Shown piece by piece: positions 43,260 to 54,407 of a stretch of DNA of 64,000 bases. The notes under the pieces were generated by a model. It did not search any database. It was given only the letters and a program-made list of their open reading frames with translations, and had not been told where the DNA came from. The translations under genes and the position numbers were made by a program. Source of the DNA: Erinaceus europaeus (Eukaryota > Chordata > Mammalia > Eulipotyphla > Erinaceidae). The stretch's first letter is position 1. Each line of letters begins with the position of its first letter. Location of the stretch: the NCBI RefSeq assembly GCF_950295315.1, contig NC_080162.1:68997962-69061961 (forward strand), given 5' to 3'.

Positions 43260-45210
43260 TAACTTTGACTATTCTATTTTGAAGGGAAAAAATAATGTAA
43301 GGGTAAAAATAAGACTTTATGAGAAACTTATTTAGTTTCTGTTTTAATGACAAAACTTTTTAAGCAAAACAACCCTTAGAGTATCAGCTTATCAATGTCA
43401 ACAAGTGATTCTGTGTCTCTGCTCCATTTGATGAAAAAGTCACACACTAAGCTGAATACAGGGGTAAGGAGAACATCCAGCTTACCAAGTCTCATTTCCC
43501 ATACAAGAAAACTGAGATAAGCAGTAAGTTTTCAAAACTACCCAAAGAAAGGAGTTGGCATTAGAACACCAAAAAATACTGGTCTGATCATCAATTTATT
43601 TTCGTTATTATGAGTTTCACAGGATTACTGTTTGTCATAATGAGGACCAATGACAGTTTCATATGTTGATAACGAATCAGGTAGGGGAGTTGGAGAGTCT
43701 CTAAATAATTCTGATGATACTAATAAAAGTTTAGGAACCACAGGCTTAGATCATAAGAATGCGTAGCAATTCTCTTCTTACTGTGAGGCTGACTGAAGCT
43801 TAGCCTGAGGCCTAATTTATAACAGCTTGGTTTTGCATTTTGATAACTTATAACCAAGTTAAAGGATCTGAAGGTGACACTCCTTTATAGCTAGAAAGAC
43901 ACAGGAATTATCTGGTTCAGCCCTTCTATACTTTCTGGGTTGGAATCCTATAGCAAGTTCTGAGGCACTGCTCTCTGAACCTTCTGGGCCTTCTGTACCA
44001 GGCACCTTGAAGAGGGACAATGAAGAGAGAACAAAAGAGACACCTTCTTCAGGAGCTTCCTAGTAACACTTGAAGCAATCATTTAAATTGTTTTTCTTTG
44101 CATTTTATTTTACATGGAAGGTTCCAGCAGATTTGTTTCATACTCTGGCCTAGATAGTAAGGGAACATTTGTGAGCAGAAAGGAAAAGCTAATGATGTGG
44201 AGCTGGGTTGCTATGGCAACACTGCTATTTTGAATATGACTTTTTACTTCAGCAGAGTTAAATAAACATGAGCAGCTAATTATGATGATGTTTGAAGCAT
44301 TAACCTTAGCCTTCACTGTTAAAGAAAAATAACCAGTTTAACAGTGATGCTTGACTGCTGCTAAAGACAAAATTATCCAAGGATCATTTCTCTTTGCTGG
44401 GGAGGCAGAAACTTGATTCCTTCTTGAAGAGGCATGGGAGCCTACTCACAATCTGTCCAAATCTACAAGTCAATATTTCCCAGGTTTACATTTTAAAGAG
44501 GAACAGAACAGGATTCCTAACAAAACAGCCAGTTGCAGTGTTGACATCAGCAGAAACAACTTTGAGACTGTAACAGATCAGGAAGTCTAGTATTTTTCCA
44601 TACACAGCAGAAATTTTTGTAATATGCATATTTGTGGAAACAGATGTCACACCACATCAAATCAAAGTTAAGCAAATTTAGGAGGTCACAGGTTGAACTG
44701 TACACAAATACAGCAGCATGTAAGTATATAACTTAGTGTTTCCCTTTCAAAGCAATCACCCCAAGTTCTTATTTTAAAAATGCTAACATTACTGAGATGT
44801 GTTAAAAATCTCTTTAGAAAGTCTTTACTTCCTCTAAAGGCTTCCTCTGAATGTTTCCACTGGTAGCAAATCTCTATCCAGGGATAGAATAACTATCAGA
44901 AAACTGTCAAGAAGCATTAGGAATGAAATATGATAAATAATGTAAATAAACAAGCATGATAGCATTGTAAAAAAAAAAGACACAAAGTTTATCTCCAAAA
45001 CAAAACTGTTCTACTTCATGTTTCATAGGTTGGCTCTGAAAGCCATTCTCACAAAAGAATGTCCCAGTCAATCCTGGGGAATGGCAAGCAGCCTGGTTTT
45101 GATGTATAAAGACTTTAAAGTATGTACCCTTAAAGGACAGAATTACATGAATTTACATTCCAGCTTCTGGGGAAGAAGTAAAAATAAAACCTCATAGTTA
45201 TAGACCAGAA
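43260..45210. other. Unique region with RFX X-box
   Basis: About 1.9 kb without SINEs, unusual for this window. No exon found. Contains the palindrome at 44207-44220 and TAATTATGATGATG nearby. 43870-43960 may be an old interspersed repeat scrap. Confidence 0.4.
44207..44220. promoter_or_regulatory. RFX X-box palindrome
   Basis: GTTGCTATGGCAAC fits the RFX-family X-box consensus (GTTRCC/T-AT-GGYAAC) with both half-sites intact. Such sites occur in ciliary and MHC class II promoters and in enhancers. Function here is inferred from the motif alone. Confidence 0.5.
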
Positions 45211-45401
45211 ATCTCAATGTTCCCATTCTGGCTTTGGAGTGTAGAGTTTGGTCATAGGGTTATGCCTGAGCCCTAGAAGAACCATTTAAATGTCATATGA
45301 CGGGGAGTAAGTCATTTAACATCTATCAATTTGCATATCCTCATGCGTAAAATGTGGATAATCGAAATTTCCATCTCAGGGGGTTGTAAGAATTAAATGA
45401 G

Positions 45402-45672
45402 GGTTGGGGAGACAGCATAATGGTTATGCAAAGAGACTTTCATGCCTGGGACTCCAAGGTCTCAGGTTCAATCCCCAGCACCACCATACACCAGAGCTAA
45501 GCAGTGCTCTGGTCTCTCTCCCTTCTTTCTGTATCTTTCATTAAAATAAATAAATAATATATATAGTAGAAAAAATTGGAAAAAATGGTCACCAGGAGCA
45601 GTGGATTTGCAGCACTGGCACTGAATTCTAGTGATAACCCTGGTGGCAATAAAATAAAATAACTTAAAAAAA
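45402..45672 (+). mobile_element. E3 SINE with E1-long-type 3' module, inside MIR
   Basis: AGCATAATGGTTATGCAAAG head, GGTTCAATCCCCAGCACCA, then at 45585-45650 the module GTCACCAGGAGCAGTGGATT ... GATAACCCTGGTGGC otherwise found on E1-long. AGAATTAAATGA is the target duplication. Confidence 0.8.
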
Positions 45673-45687
45673 AGAATTAAATGACAT

Positions 45688-45802
45688 GGGCAGAGGAGAC
45701 AGCATAGTGGTTATGCAAAGAGACTATTATGCCTAAGGCTTTAAAATCCTTGGTTCAGTCCCCCTCACCACCATAAACCAGAGCTGAGCAGTGCTTAGTA
45801 GC
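45688..45802 (+). mobile_element. E3 SINE, second insertion in the MIR
   Basis: AGCATAGTGGTTATGCAAAG head, GGTTCAGTCCCC, CCACCATAAACCAGAGC. Confidence 0.82.
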
Positions 45803-45975
45803 ATAAAGCCTAGCACCTTGTAAGCACTCAATAAACAAAAGCTGCTTTATGAGAAGAGAAGTATCAATAACAGAGTTCTTACACATAAGCATCGAGGTAT
45901 TTGCTATTTAACATCTGGGAGTTTACAAAATGAACATAAGTGCTTCTGCTTATGCACTAGGCAGGCATATCATAA

Positions 45976-47359
45976 TGGTGGAGGTGACGTGATGTCATGG
46001 CTGCTGTAAGACAAAGCCCAAGCTAGCCAGGACCGAACTGAAACTATTCATCCTTTTTGTGCAATGGTGGAGTTGACATCACGTCTGTTGCCAGACAAAG
46101 TCCGAACAGACTGGAACCTACTGCAGAGCAGGAAGTCCTAGACTAAACCAAAGCTATTTGTTTTTAATCACACTGATAATTTGAGGACTTATTGGCTATA
46201 TTACAAATACACAAATATTACCTAGGGACAATAGAAAGAGATCCCCAGGGGAAGTACACAGTGATAGCAATTATGGCAGTGAGTGTGACAAGACTAAACA
46301 TGGCCTACGAGCAGAAGCTGCTGTACCCACTGAAAGGCTTTCAGAAAAGGAGCTACTTATCACTAGAGCTTCTCAATCAGCTGGACTCAGACCAAAAGCC
46401 AGACTTACAGGTATGAGTGACAGACTGTGGTCTTCACCTAGTCATAAAAAGGCTCTATTGTTTTCCCTCACCCTTGCCTTCCTTTATAGGTATCTATGAT
46501 GAATATAGAGGTTGTGTAGTTAAATAGCTATGTGTAAGGGTTAATGAGTAAAAGTTAGTGAGCTTTCATACAGGCAAAAGTTAGTGAACTCTCATATATT
46601 CATAGGTTAGCTAGAAGAGAGCCCTCATGGTGTGTGCTTACTTTACAACAGAAGATTTCTTTAGGTAGACAGTTTGCTAGATATTAGAAAAGTGTTATTT
46701 AGTTAGACCTATCCAAGAATGGGTTAAGAAAAAAAGCTATTAGACTGAGCTCCAGAAAAGATATGCTACCCAACACAGACAGCTGAAACAAACGGAATAA
46801 TGTTTGAAGTTATCTTGGCCACACCAAGGCCACACAGATGGTCAATAACCAGGGGAGGGTAGGCTGTCTCAAAAACTTTCAAGGAGAACATGTCTATAAT
46901 GATAATAGCGTCTAGAGTTATTTTTAATGTTAATAAAAACAGTCTTACATGATGTCAACTGTATACTTGATTTTTTTTATAATTTTAAGATTTTTTTTAA
47001 AAAAAGATTTTATTTATTTATTCATGAAGACAGGAGGAGAGACAGAAAGAACCAGACATCACTCCAGTACATGTGCTGCTGGAGACTGAACTCAGGACCT
47101 CATGCTTGAGAATCCAACACTTCATCCACTGTGACACCTCCCGGACCACTGTATCCTTGATGTTAATGAAAACAATTATACATGATGTCAACTGTATCCA
47201 GGCAAAAAGTATTTAAATAAAGCTCTGTAGACAGAGGCAGAGACGCTTCTATCCTACACCTAAAGCAGCTGATATGCCACTCACTTCATTTCTTCATCGC
47301 TGACTCCCCTCCCCTTCAGGGCATACCCTAGTAACTGTGACCGGGGCTGGCTCCCGGCA
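45976..47359 (+). mobile_element. Probable long solo LTR (class II, ~1.2 kb without insertion)
   Basis: Begins TGGTGGAGGTGACG and ends GGCTGGCTCCCGGCA; flanked by the 6-bp repeat TCATAA (45970-45975 and 47360-47365). Near the end a TATTTAAATAAAGCTC (TATA/polyadenylation-like) at 47212 is followed by a CT-rich stretch, as in an R/U5 region. The start has a diverged tandem duplication of about 85 bp (45976 and 46062). A 75-codon frame at 46192-46416 has no recognised match. The assignment rests on the ends, the TSD and the R/U5-like part. A different long terminal repeat or chance TSD remains possible. Confidence 0.5.
46980..47150 (-). mobile_element. E2 SINE inside the LTR
   Basis: GATTTTATTTATTTATTCAT start to GACACCTCCCGGACCAC. 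ACTGTAT.CTTGAT flanks it (46958 and 47149). Confidence 0.9.
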
Positions 47360-47365
47360 TCATAA

Positions 47366-47830
47366 GAAAAAAAGAGGACAGACATGCATTTTCTTGGCTG
47401 GAAAGAACACCAACTTTACCAATAACTACTGCCCCATCTTGGCATCGGAGCTGATGGGATGAATCATCCTGAACATTACCCATCTCACAGCAGCAGGACT
47501 ATGACTATAGAGGGGTCCCAAGTGCACGCTCTGCAAAGCAAAGATGATCCCAGTGTGGGTGGAAACAGCAGGTCCCTCAGTGTGTGGGAGTGTCAAACAC
47601 AAAGCGCAAGTGATGGAGCCCTCCAGCTGTCCCCCAACATATTCCCTAAAGAAGACCAGCATCAAGTGTGTGGGTGAGATGGAAATGACTAAAACTTCAG
47701 GGAGCCTGAAGGAGGTGGTTTTTGAAAGTTAATGGGTTAATATAAATCCGAGTATAGTACAGAGAGCTTCAAGGAAAAGTCTAGGCTAATACTGAAGAAG
47801 TAGAAACAGGTTGCGTTAAAAAAGAAAAAA
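47366..47830. other. Unique sequence with a partially duplicated block
   Basis: Overlapping frames of 60-79 codons on both strands lack support. 47614-47681 recurs at 48867-48931. Confidence 0.4.
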
Positions 47831-47831
47831 A

Positions 47832-48000
47832 AAGAGGAGGGGAAGATAGAGATAAAGACAGACACATACAGATCTGCTTCACTGCTTGTGAATGGACTTC
47901 CCTGCAAGTGGGGAGCTGGGGGCTTGAACGAGGATCCTTACACCGGTCCTTGCTCTTTGTGCCACCTGAGCTTAACCCACTGCACTACCACCCAACTCCC
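47832..48000 (-). mobile_element. E1 SINE, 3'-truncated
   Basis: Keeps the body (GACACATACAGATCTGCTTC) and head complement (CTTAACCCACTGCACTACCA). Confidence 0.85.
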
Positions 48001-48011
48001 CTTCTTTTCTT

Positions 48012-48309
48012 TTTTTTTTTTTTAATTTTTTTAAATATTTATTTTATTTATTTATTCCCTTTTGTTGCCCTTGTTGTTTTATTGTTGTAGTTATTATTGT
48101 TGTTGTCATTGTTGGATAGGACAGAGAGAAATGGAGAGAGGAGGGGAAGACAGAGAGGAGGAGAGAAAGATAGACACCTGAAGACCTGCTTCACTGCCTG
48201 TGAAGTGACTCCCCTGCAGGTGGGGAGCCGGGGTTCGAACCGGGATCCTTATGCCGGTCCTTGTGCTTTGCGCCACCTGCGCTTAACCCGTTGTGCTACA
48301 GCCCGACTC
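48012..48309 (-). mobile_element. E1 SINE with target-site duplication
   Basis: Full-length reverse copy. CCCCTTCTTTTCTTTTTT occurs at 47998 and 48310. Confidence 0.92.
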
Positions 48310-48310
48310 C

Positions 48311-48600
48311 CCCTTCTTTTCTTTTTTAATAGAGGGCAAGAAACTGAGAGATAGGGAGCAACAAAGAGATACTACAGCACTACTTCATCATTTATGAAGT
48401 TTTTCATGTTGGTAGATAAAATAATGGTTGTGCAAACAGACTCTCATGCCTAAGGCTCTGAAGTCCCAGGTTCAATCTCCCATACCACAAGCTGAACAGT
48501 GTACTGGTAAAAAAAAAAAAAAAAAAAAAGTTTTTCACAGCAGGTCAAGGTTAGGGGATTGAACGTGAGTCGTTGCACAATGTTGTGCTCTACCTGGTCA
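48311..48600 (-). mobile_element. Old E4-like SINE split by an E3
   Basis: TTTTTTAATAGAGGGCAAG ... CTACTTCATCATTTATGAAG, then after the insertion GGGATTGAACGTGAGTCG and a head complement ending CAGCCAGTCCC. Confidence 0.6.
48404..48530 (+). mobile_element. E3 SINE inside the older SINE
   Basis: AAATAATGGTTGTGCAAACA head, GGTTCAATCTCCC and a 20-base A tail; GTTTTTCA is duplicated at both ends. Confidence 0.8.
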
Positions 48601-49045
48601 GCCAGTCCCAAGCTCCACTGGACCTAAATCTCAGTCTTATTTTCTTTCCCCTCCCACTTGCCCTCTGCTTAAAGCTGGTTATGAAGGACTCCCCCACCTC
48701 CAAGCCCTCTGGAATAAATAACCTCAGAAAGCACAAAAAAAAAAAAAAAAAAAAAAAAAATTCAGAGAGACTAGATACAAGTCCCAGACAAAATCTTAAA
48801 ATAGCCTAAAGTGATACAGCCTGTAGATATGGCCAGGCTTTTAGGCAGCAGGGAAGTGAAAAATGGATGGAGACCTCCAGCTGTCCCCCAACATATTCCC
48901 TAAAGACCAGTATCAAGGGTGTGAGTGATAGAAAAGATGGGAGATGAAGGGTTTAAGGTATATATTTGTGTTGGAAATGTTTCTAATATGAATGAGTAAG
49001 GGCTGGAGGTGAATGCAAATATGGAAATAAACTTTTGCTCTCTTT
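48601..49045. other. Unique sequence with 26-base poly(A)
   Basis: Poly(A) at 48736-48761. Block 48867-48931 is the partner of 47614-47681. No gene. Confidence 0.4.
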
Positions 49046-49049
49046 AATA

Positions 49050-49125
49050 ATTTTTTATTATTATTGTTATTTATATATTGGGTAGAGACAGCCAGAAATT
49101 GAGAGGAAAAGAGAGATAGAGAGGG
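49050..49125 (-). mobile_element. E4 SINE fragment
   Basis: TTATATATTGGGTAGAGACA and GCCAGAAATTGAGAGG, cut off at the family X boundary. Confidence 0.7.
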
Positions 49126-49130
49126 ACTTT

Positions 49131-50243
49131 ATTTATTTGACTCTTTTGTCACTATCAGGCTATCCCATCATATGGGGCCCTAGTCGGGAAGTCCTGAGAT
49201 TCCCAAACAGACATGATGGGCTTAGACCTCGAATAAATTCCTCTCTCCATTGTTACCGGTCATTTCTATCAGGAACAATACAATAGACCCCTTTGAGGGG
49301 TCCCATAGGACGTTACCCTCAACGTGGATCAACAACAGCAGAGAATGTTCCATCCTCCAAAGGGAGGCTAGAAAACATACTCTATCTTCCACCTGAGGAA
49401 GATGGGTCCTGAAATTGGGGCAGCTTGGAACATTCCTACTCATGACCACAGAAAGTGAGCTCAGATAGATCTATAGAGATGCAGATGTCACATAGGCTCC
49501 CAAGCTGAATATGGGCCCCAGATTACATCAAATCAATAGGGTTTACAGTCAACATATTTATGCATCTTCCCATATTTGGGGGCTACTCTCTTCCCTGATC
49601 CAGCTTTCTGGTCCTTTTTTCAGCCATGACATCATCTCCCCAGACAATAACTTGGATTCACCTACATATCAGATTTCAGGCTCAGGGGAAAAAAAGCAAA
49701 CAACGAGTACAGCCACAGGCCCTTTGGAATATAACTAAAATATGCCTAATAGCTATCTACAGAATGGAGGACCCTCCCCCCCCCCCAATTCTTCATCTGC
49801 ACTATTCCAGTCTTTAGGACCATGATTGTTCAACAATTTGTTTGGCTTTGTATGTTAACTCTCTTTTCAACCACCAGGTTCCAGATGCTAGCATGATGTC
49901 AACCAGACTTCCCTGGACAGACAGCCCCACCAATGTGTCCTGGAGCTCTGCTTCCCCAGAGTCCTTCCCCACTAGAGAAAGAGAGAGGTAGGCTAGGAGT
50001 ATGGATCGACCTGTCAATGCCCATGTTCAGTGGGGAAGCAATTACAGAAGCCAGACCTTCCACCTTTTGAACCCCATAATGACCCTGGGTCCATACTTCC
50101 AGAGGGATAAAGAATAGGAAAGCTATCAGGGAAGGGGATGGGATATGGAGTTCTGGTGGTAGGAATTTTGTGAAGTTGTATCCCTCTTGTCCTATGGTTT
50201 TTGTCAGTGTTTCCTTTTTATTAATAAAAAAATTTAAAAAAAA
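49131..50243 (+). mobile_element. Family X copy, 5'-truncated (L1 3' UTR)
   Basis: From TTGTCACTATCAGGCTATCC to TTATTAATAAAAAAATTTAA. Very similar to 34198-35280. Confidence 0.85.
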
Positions 50244-50249
50244 GAAACA

Positions 50250-50375
50250 CAAGAGTCTATAAATTAATAGGTAAGTTAGAAAAAGAAAGGTTAGAATAAT
50301 GATACACTAATAGGAATTTGCTGATATATACCCCAGTAGATGGGTAAAACAGAAGATTAGATAGTGTTGGAAAAA
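50250..50375. other. Unique AT-rich sequence
   Basis: Nothing recognised. Confidence 0.4.
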
Positions 50376-50378
50376 GAA

Positions 50379-50578
50379 CGGGCCAGGTGGTGGCACACCT
50401 AGTTAAGCACATACGTTACACTGCACAAGGACTGGGGTTCAAGCCCCCGGTCCCCACCTAGGAAAGTTTCACGAGTGGCGAAGCAGAACTGCAGCTGTCT
50501 CTTTCCCTCTCTATCTCCCTTCCGCTCTCAATTTCTGTCTCTATCCAATAATACATAAATAAAAATAAATCTAAAAAG
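50379..50578 (+). mobile_element. E4 SINE
   Basis: GTGGTGGCACACCTAGTTAA head, GGGTTCAAGCCCCCGG, TCCAATAATACATAAATAAA tail. Confidence 0.9.
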
Positions 50579-50999
50579 AAAAAAAATTAAAAAAGAAAAA
50601 GAATTGCAAGATTCTATCTGAAAGTACTACTCAGAATTTAGCATGAGTGATAAAAGTGAAGAAAAAACAAAAAGTACTTAATCAAATATTTTCTACTTAA
50701 GCCTAGATACCCTCCTCTCCTACCCCCTACTCCACTTCATTCAATCACTCTAAGTCTATATTTGTTATATTTGTTAGATAAAGCAAGGATAAGGGCAAGA
50801 GACTGACACACTTTAGTGATGGCTCTTTTGGTCACTATCAGGTCACTCCATCATCCAGGGCCCTAAGTCAGGGAATCCTGGGATTCCCACATATATGATG
50901 ATCCTAGACCTCTAATAGATCCCTCTCTCTATCATCACTGGTTACTTCCATCAGCTTTGCAGTTCTATTCTCAACTTGGACACCATCAGATAATACTTA

Positions 51000-51267
51000 A
51001 AATTTTTTTTTTATATTTATTTATTCCCTTTTGCTGCCCTTGTTTTGTTATTGTAGTTATTGTTGTTGGATAGGACAGAAAGAAATGGAGAGAGATGGGG
51101 AAGACAGAGAGGGGGAGAGAAAGAGAGATACCTGCAGACCTGCTTCACCACTTGTGAAGCGACTCCCCTGCAGGTGGGGAGCCGGGTCTTCCACCGGGGT
51201 CCTTACGCAGATCCTTGTGCTTTGCTCCTTGTGCGCTTAACCCGCTGCGCTACCGCCCGACTCCCTC
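51000..51267 (-). mobile_element. E1 SINE inside family X
   Basis: TTTATTCCCTTTTGCTGCCC start, head complement GCTGCGCTACCGCCCGACTC. AGATAATACTT flanks both sides. Confidence 0.92.
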
Positions 51268-51723
51268 CCAGATAATACTTTTAACCCACCGGAATGTTAG
51301 CTATCAGGCTCAGGCAAAACCTACTGAAGTCATGGGCCCATTGGAATATACCTAATATAGACTTCCTAGCTTCTTCCTACATGAAAATCCTTAATTGCCT
51401 CTGCTTTATTCTAACCTTTAAGTTTCTGGTTATTAAACAATTTGTTCTGCTTTACATCTTAGTGCTTTTCAGCCACCAAGTTGCAGGTGCTACAGTGACA
51501 CCAATCTGACTTCCCTGGGTAGATGACCTCACTAATGTGTCCTGTAACCCCACCTCCCCAGAGCCCTGCCCCACTAGGGAAAGTAGAAACAGGCTGAGGG
51601 TGTGGATCAACTGTCAACACCCACGTCCAGTGGAGAAGCAATTACAGAAGCCAGACCTCCCACATTCTGCACCCCATCATGACCCTGGGTCCATCATCCC
51701 AGAGAGATAAAGAATAGGAAAGG

Positions 51724-52051
51724 GGGCTAGGCAGTAGCGCAGCAGGTCAAGGGTACATGGCTCAAAGCACACTGACCAGGTAAGGATCCTGGTTCAAGCC
51801 CCAGGCTCCCCAACTGCAGGAGGGGGTCGTTTCACAAGCGGTGAAGCAGGTTTGCAGTGTCTGTCTGTTTCTCCTCCTCTCTGTCTTCCCTCTGCTCTGG
51901 ACTTCTCCTCAGTCCTATCCAACAATAACAATAATAGCAACAAAAAAAATGGGATAAAATGGCTTCTAGTAGTAGTGGATTTGTAATGCAGGTACCACCA
52001 AGGCCCAGCCATAACTCTGGAGGCAAAAAAAAAAAAAAAAAAAAAAAAAAA
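51724..52051 (+). mobile_element. E1-long SINE inside family X
   Basis: GGCTAGGCAGTAGCGCAGCA head; extra module GCTTCTAGTAGTAGTGGAT; 26-base A tail. AAAGAATAGGAAAG is duplicated at both ends. Confidence 0.92.
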
Positions 52052-52199
52052 GAATAGGAAAGCTTCCAATGGAGGGGTGAGCTATACAGAACTCTGGTGG
52101 TGGGTATTATATAGAATTGCACCCCTCTTATCCTACAATCTTGTTAATCATTAATAAATCACTAATAAAAAACCTAACAAAAATTAAGAGATGTTTAAG

Positions 52200-52720
52200 A
52201 CAGTGAAATGGCTTACCATGCATCTAGCTGGAATTTCAGAAATAGAAAACAAAAAGAATGAGGGAAAGACAATGTACAGTGAGTTAATGGATAAGAATTT
52301 CCAAGAACTGTATAGAATGCAAGCCCTCAAAAAAAAAAAAAGAAAGAAAGAAAGAAAGAATGCAAGCCCTCAAATTTAGCAGTCAAAATGTTTTACAAAC
52401 AGGATAAACAATAGCGATTACGAAGAAGATCATAAAAAATAATTAAAGATTCTCAAAGGCAAAAAAAAAGAAAATACAGACTCTAAAACAACCCAAAAAG
52501 AAAAGACAGTTTACCTAAAAACGAATGACGACTAAGTTGACTGTTGCTGTCTCAACAGCAGTTATGACTAAGCTAATTGTTGAATTCTCAACGGTAGCAA
52601 TGCAAGCAGGAAGCCACTGTAATAATGCTTTCTAAGTTTCAGGAGAAAATAAATGCCAACCAAAGACCACTCAGGAAATATCAAGGAAATTAAGACTTCA
52701 GTCTCTCAACTGGCCAGACC
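52200..52720 (+). mobile_element. Old L1-type remnant
   Basis: GACTGTTGCTGTCTCAACAG, AGCAATGCAAGCAGGAAGCC, GGAGAAAATAAATGCCAACC follow the order of a text common in ancient mammalian L1 copies. Low-confidence by-eye match. Contains a ~36-bp imperfect tandem duplication (52530-52600). Confidence 0.4.
52332..52356 (+). repeat. A-rich insert with its own target-site duplication
   Basis: Only A and GAAA units lie between two perfect copies of AGAATGCAAGCCCTCAAA (52314-52331 and 52357-52374). It looks like a retro-insertion of little more than a poly(A) tail. Confidence 0.7.
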
Positions 52721-53375
52721 GACACAGGGATTTAAATGCCACAGCCTTATTGTCCTCATAGTCAAAACTCATACTCTAACAATTCTTAAAATGGACAATA
52801 TTTATACTACATTGACTGATTTGTGGAGATTTTATCTGAAGTCAGAGGAATAAGCTACATCAAATTTCCAAGTTTTCTATTCTTTTGTTGACATCAATCT
52901 TTTTAGTCCACCAGCATTGCCCAGTTACCTTTTAAAAACATTTCAATTCTAGACTTTGCTCCAAAATCTCATGCGATCATCTTTAAAGTGTAGACTATGG
53001 TTACCCTATATTTTGTTTTTAAAAGTTTCATTCTGTAGTAATACAGAATCATTCAGTTTCCAAGTTTTCCTAGTTCAATTTATAAAGGATAGTCCTGCTT
53101 CAAGTTTTACAGATGTCATTTTCTCTCTGTATCATCAATTATCTCCATTTACTTTTCAAATAATTTCTAATATTACCATCCTAACTCAGCTCATGTCCGC
53201 TGTTTTTATGGTCTTAGCATTGTAGTATTAATGGAGTAGTCACTGTCCTACACACCAAGATTTCTGAATCAAATACTCTTTTAGTTTTTTTTTTTTTACT
53301 CTCTCATTATATTCATTCTCTTTGAAGAGAATATATGAAAAATATTGTATAACTTACTTTGAATAAAGTAGTTAA
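52721..53375. other. Unique AT-rich sequence
   Basis: An 89-codon hydrophobic frame at 52956-53225 reflects T-rich DNA and is not called. Confidence 0.4.
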
Positions 53376-53379
53376 CTGG

Positions 53380-53520
53380 TAGGGAAGGGGGCTCAAAAGG
53401 TAAAGCACATTTTTGCATGTGTGAGTTCCTGGGTTTAATCTCTGGCACTACATATGACTGAGCAGTACTCTGATCTTTCTCAGTCACATATTAAATAAAT
53501 AAGTAAAATATTTTTAAAAA
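53380..53520 (+). mobile_element. E5/E2-like SINE, degenerate
   Basis: GGCTCAAAAGGTAAAGCACA head, GGGTTTAATCTCTGGC, TTAAATAAATAAGTAAAAT tail. Confidence 0.6.
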
Positions 53521-53527
53521 GTAAAAA

Positions 53528-53803
53528 ATTTTAAAGTTTTTTTAAAAATTTATTCCCTTTTGTTGCCCTTGTTTTATTGTTGTAAATATTGTTGTTGTCA
53601 TCGTTGTTGGATAGGACAGAGAGAAATGGAGAGAGGAGGGGAAGACAGAGAGGAGGAGAGAAAGATAGACACCTGCAGACCTACTTCACCGCTTACGAAG
53701 CGACTCCCCTGCAGGTGGGGAGCCGGGGGCTCAAACTGGGATCCTTCCGCTGGTCCTTCGCTTTGCGCGTGGGCTTAACCCAATCAGTACCGCCTGACTC
53801 CCA
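53528..53803 (-). mobile_element. E1 SINE
   Basis: TTTATTCCCTTTTGTTGCCC to TACCGCCTGACTCCC. Confidence 0.92.
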
Positions 53804-53809
53804 AAAAAA

Positions 53810-54145
53810 AGAAAGTAAAATTTTATTTTAGTCAGAAAGCTATGTAAGCCATAAGTCAAAGAGTGATCCACAAGGTTATTACTGCTAATATTGATTACCT
53901 TAATGTTATTTTGAAATTATGTGAATGTCCTCTTCAAATTTATTTCACATGCAAACTAAACAAGTGTCATATATATACAAACTAGGAAGTAATAGTAACT
54001 TGTAGGAGGCTGTGAAGAAGGAAAAAGAAAAATATTTAATTATACTGATTATTCAAGGAGACAAAAAAAATCTTTTTTTTCACTGAGTGGCAAAACCTCA
54101 AATACATTCGAAATTTATAAAAGAAGACTAAAAATTATACACATG
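53810..54145. other. Unique AT-rich sequence
   Basis: Nothing recognised. Confidence 0.4.
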
Positions 54146-54147
54146 TC

Positions 54148-54312
54148 CTAGAAGAGATAGCTCACTGGGTAGGGTGCACACATTGTCACCCCTATGGCCC
54201 AGGTCTGAGCCCCAGCACCACATGGGAAGTATTATAGCTATCAAAGAAGCTCTGGTACTGTGGCATCCTCTCTCACTTCCTTTACTTCTCTCAGTGAAAA
54301 ATAGCCTGGAGT
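54148..54312 (+). mobile_element. E5 SINE
   Basis: GATAGCTCACTGGGTAGGGT head, AGCCCCAGCACCACATGGG, ACTGTGGCATCCTCTCTCAC. Confidence 0.82.
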
Positions 54313-54407
54313 CATGAAATCATGCATTTGTGAGTACACACACACTGAACAAAAACTATATACCCAATCAGTTGTTTTTTGTTGTTGTTTGTTTTTACCC
54401 CAGGAAG

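Larger units (their letters stand above)
45216..45840 (+). mobile_element. MIR (ancient SINE) split by younger SINE insertions
   Basis: Left part: GGGAGTAAGTCATTTAACAT, ATCCTCATGCGTAAAATGTG, GGGGGTTGTAAGAATTAAAT. Right part: AAGCCTAGCACCTTGTAAGC, ACTCAATAAACAAA. In order these are the core and 3' end of MIR. AGAATTAAATGA is repeated at the break (45389 and 45673). Confidence 0.75.
50685..52176 (+). mobile_element. Family X copy, older subfamily, split by two E1 SINEs
   Basis: TTAAGCCTAGATACCCTCCT at the start, ending AATCATTAATAAATCACTAA. Clearly diverged from the 33-kb copy, so the family has had more than one period of activity. Confidence 0.8.

Noticed and set aside
46192..46416. LTR-encoded protein
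   Set aside because: 75 codons inside the putative LTR, no recognisable family, and the LTR itself is only moderately certain.
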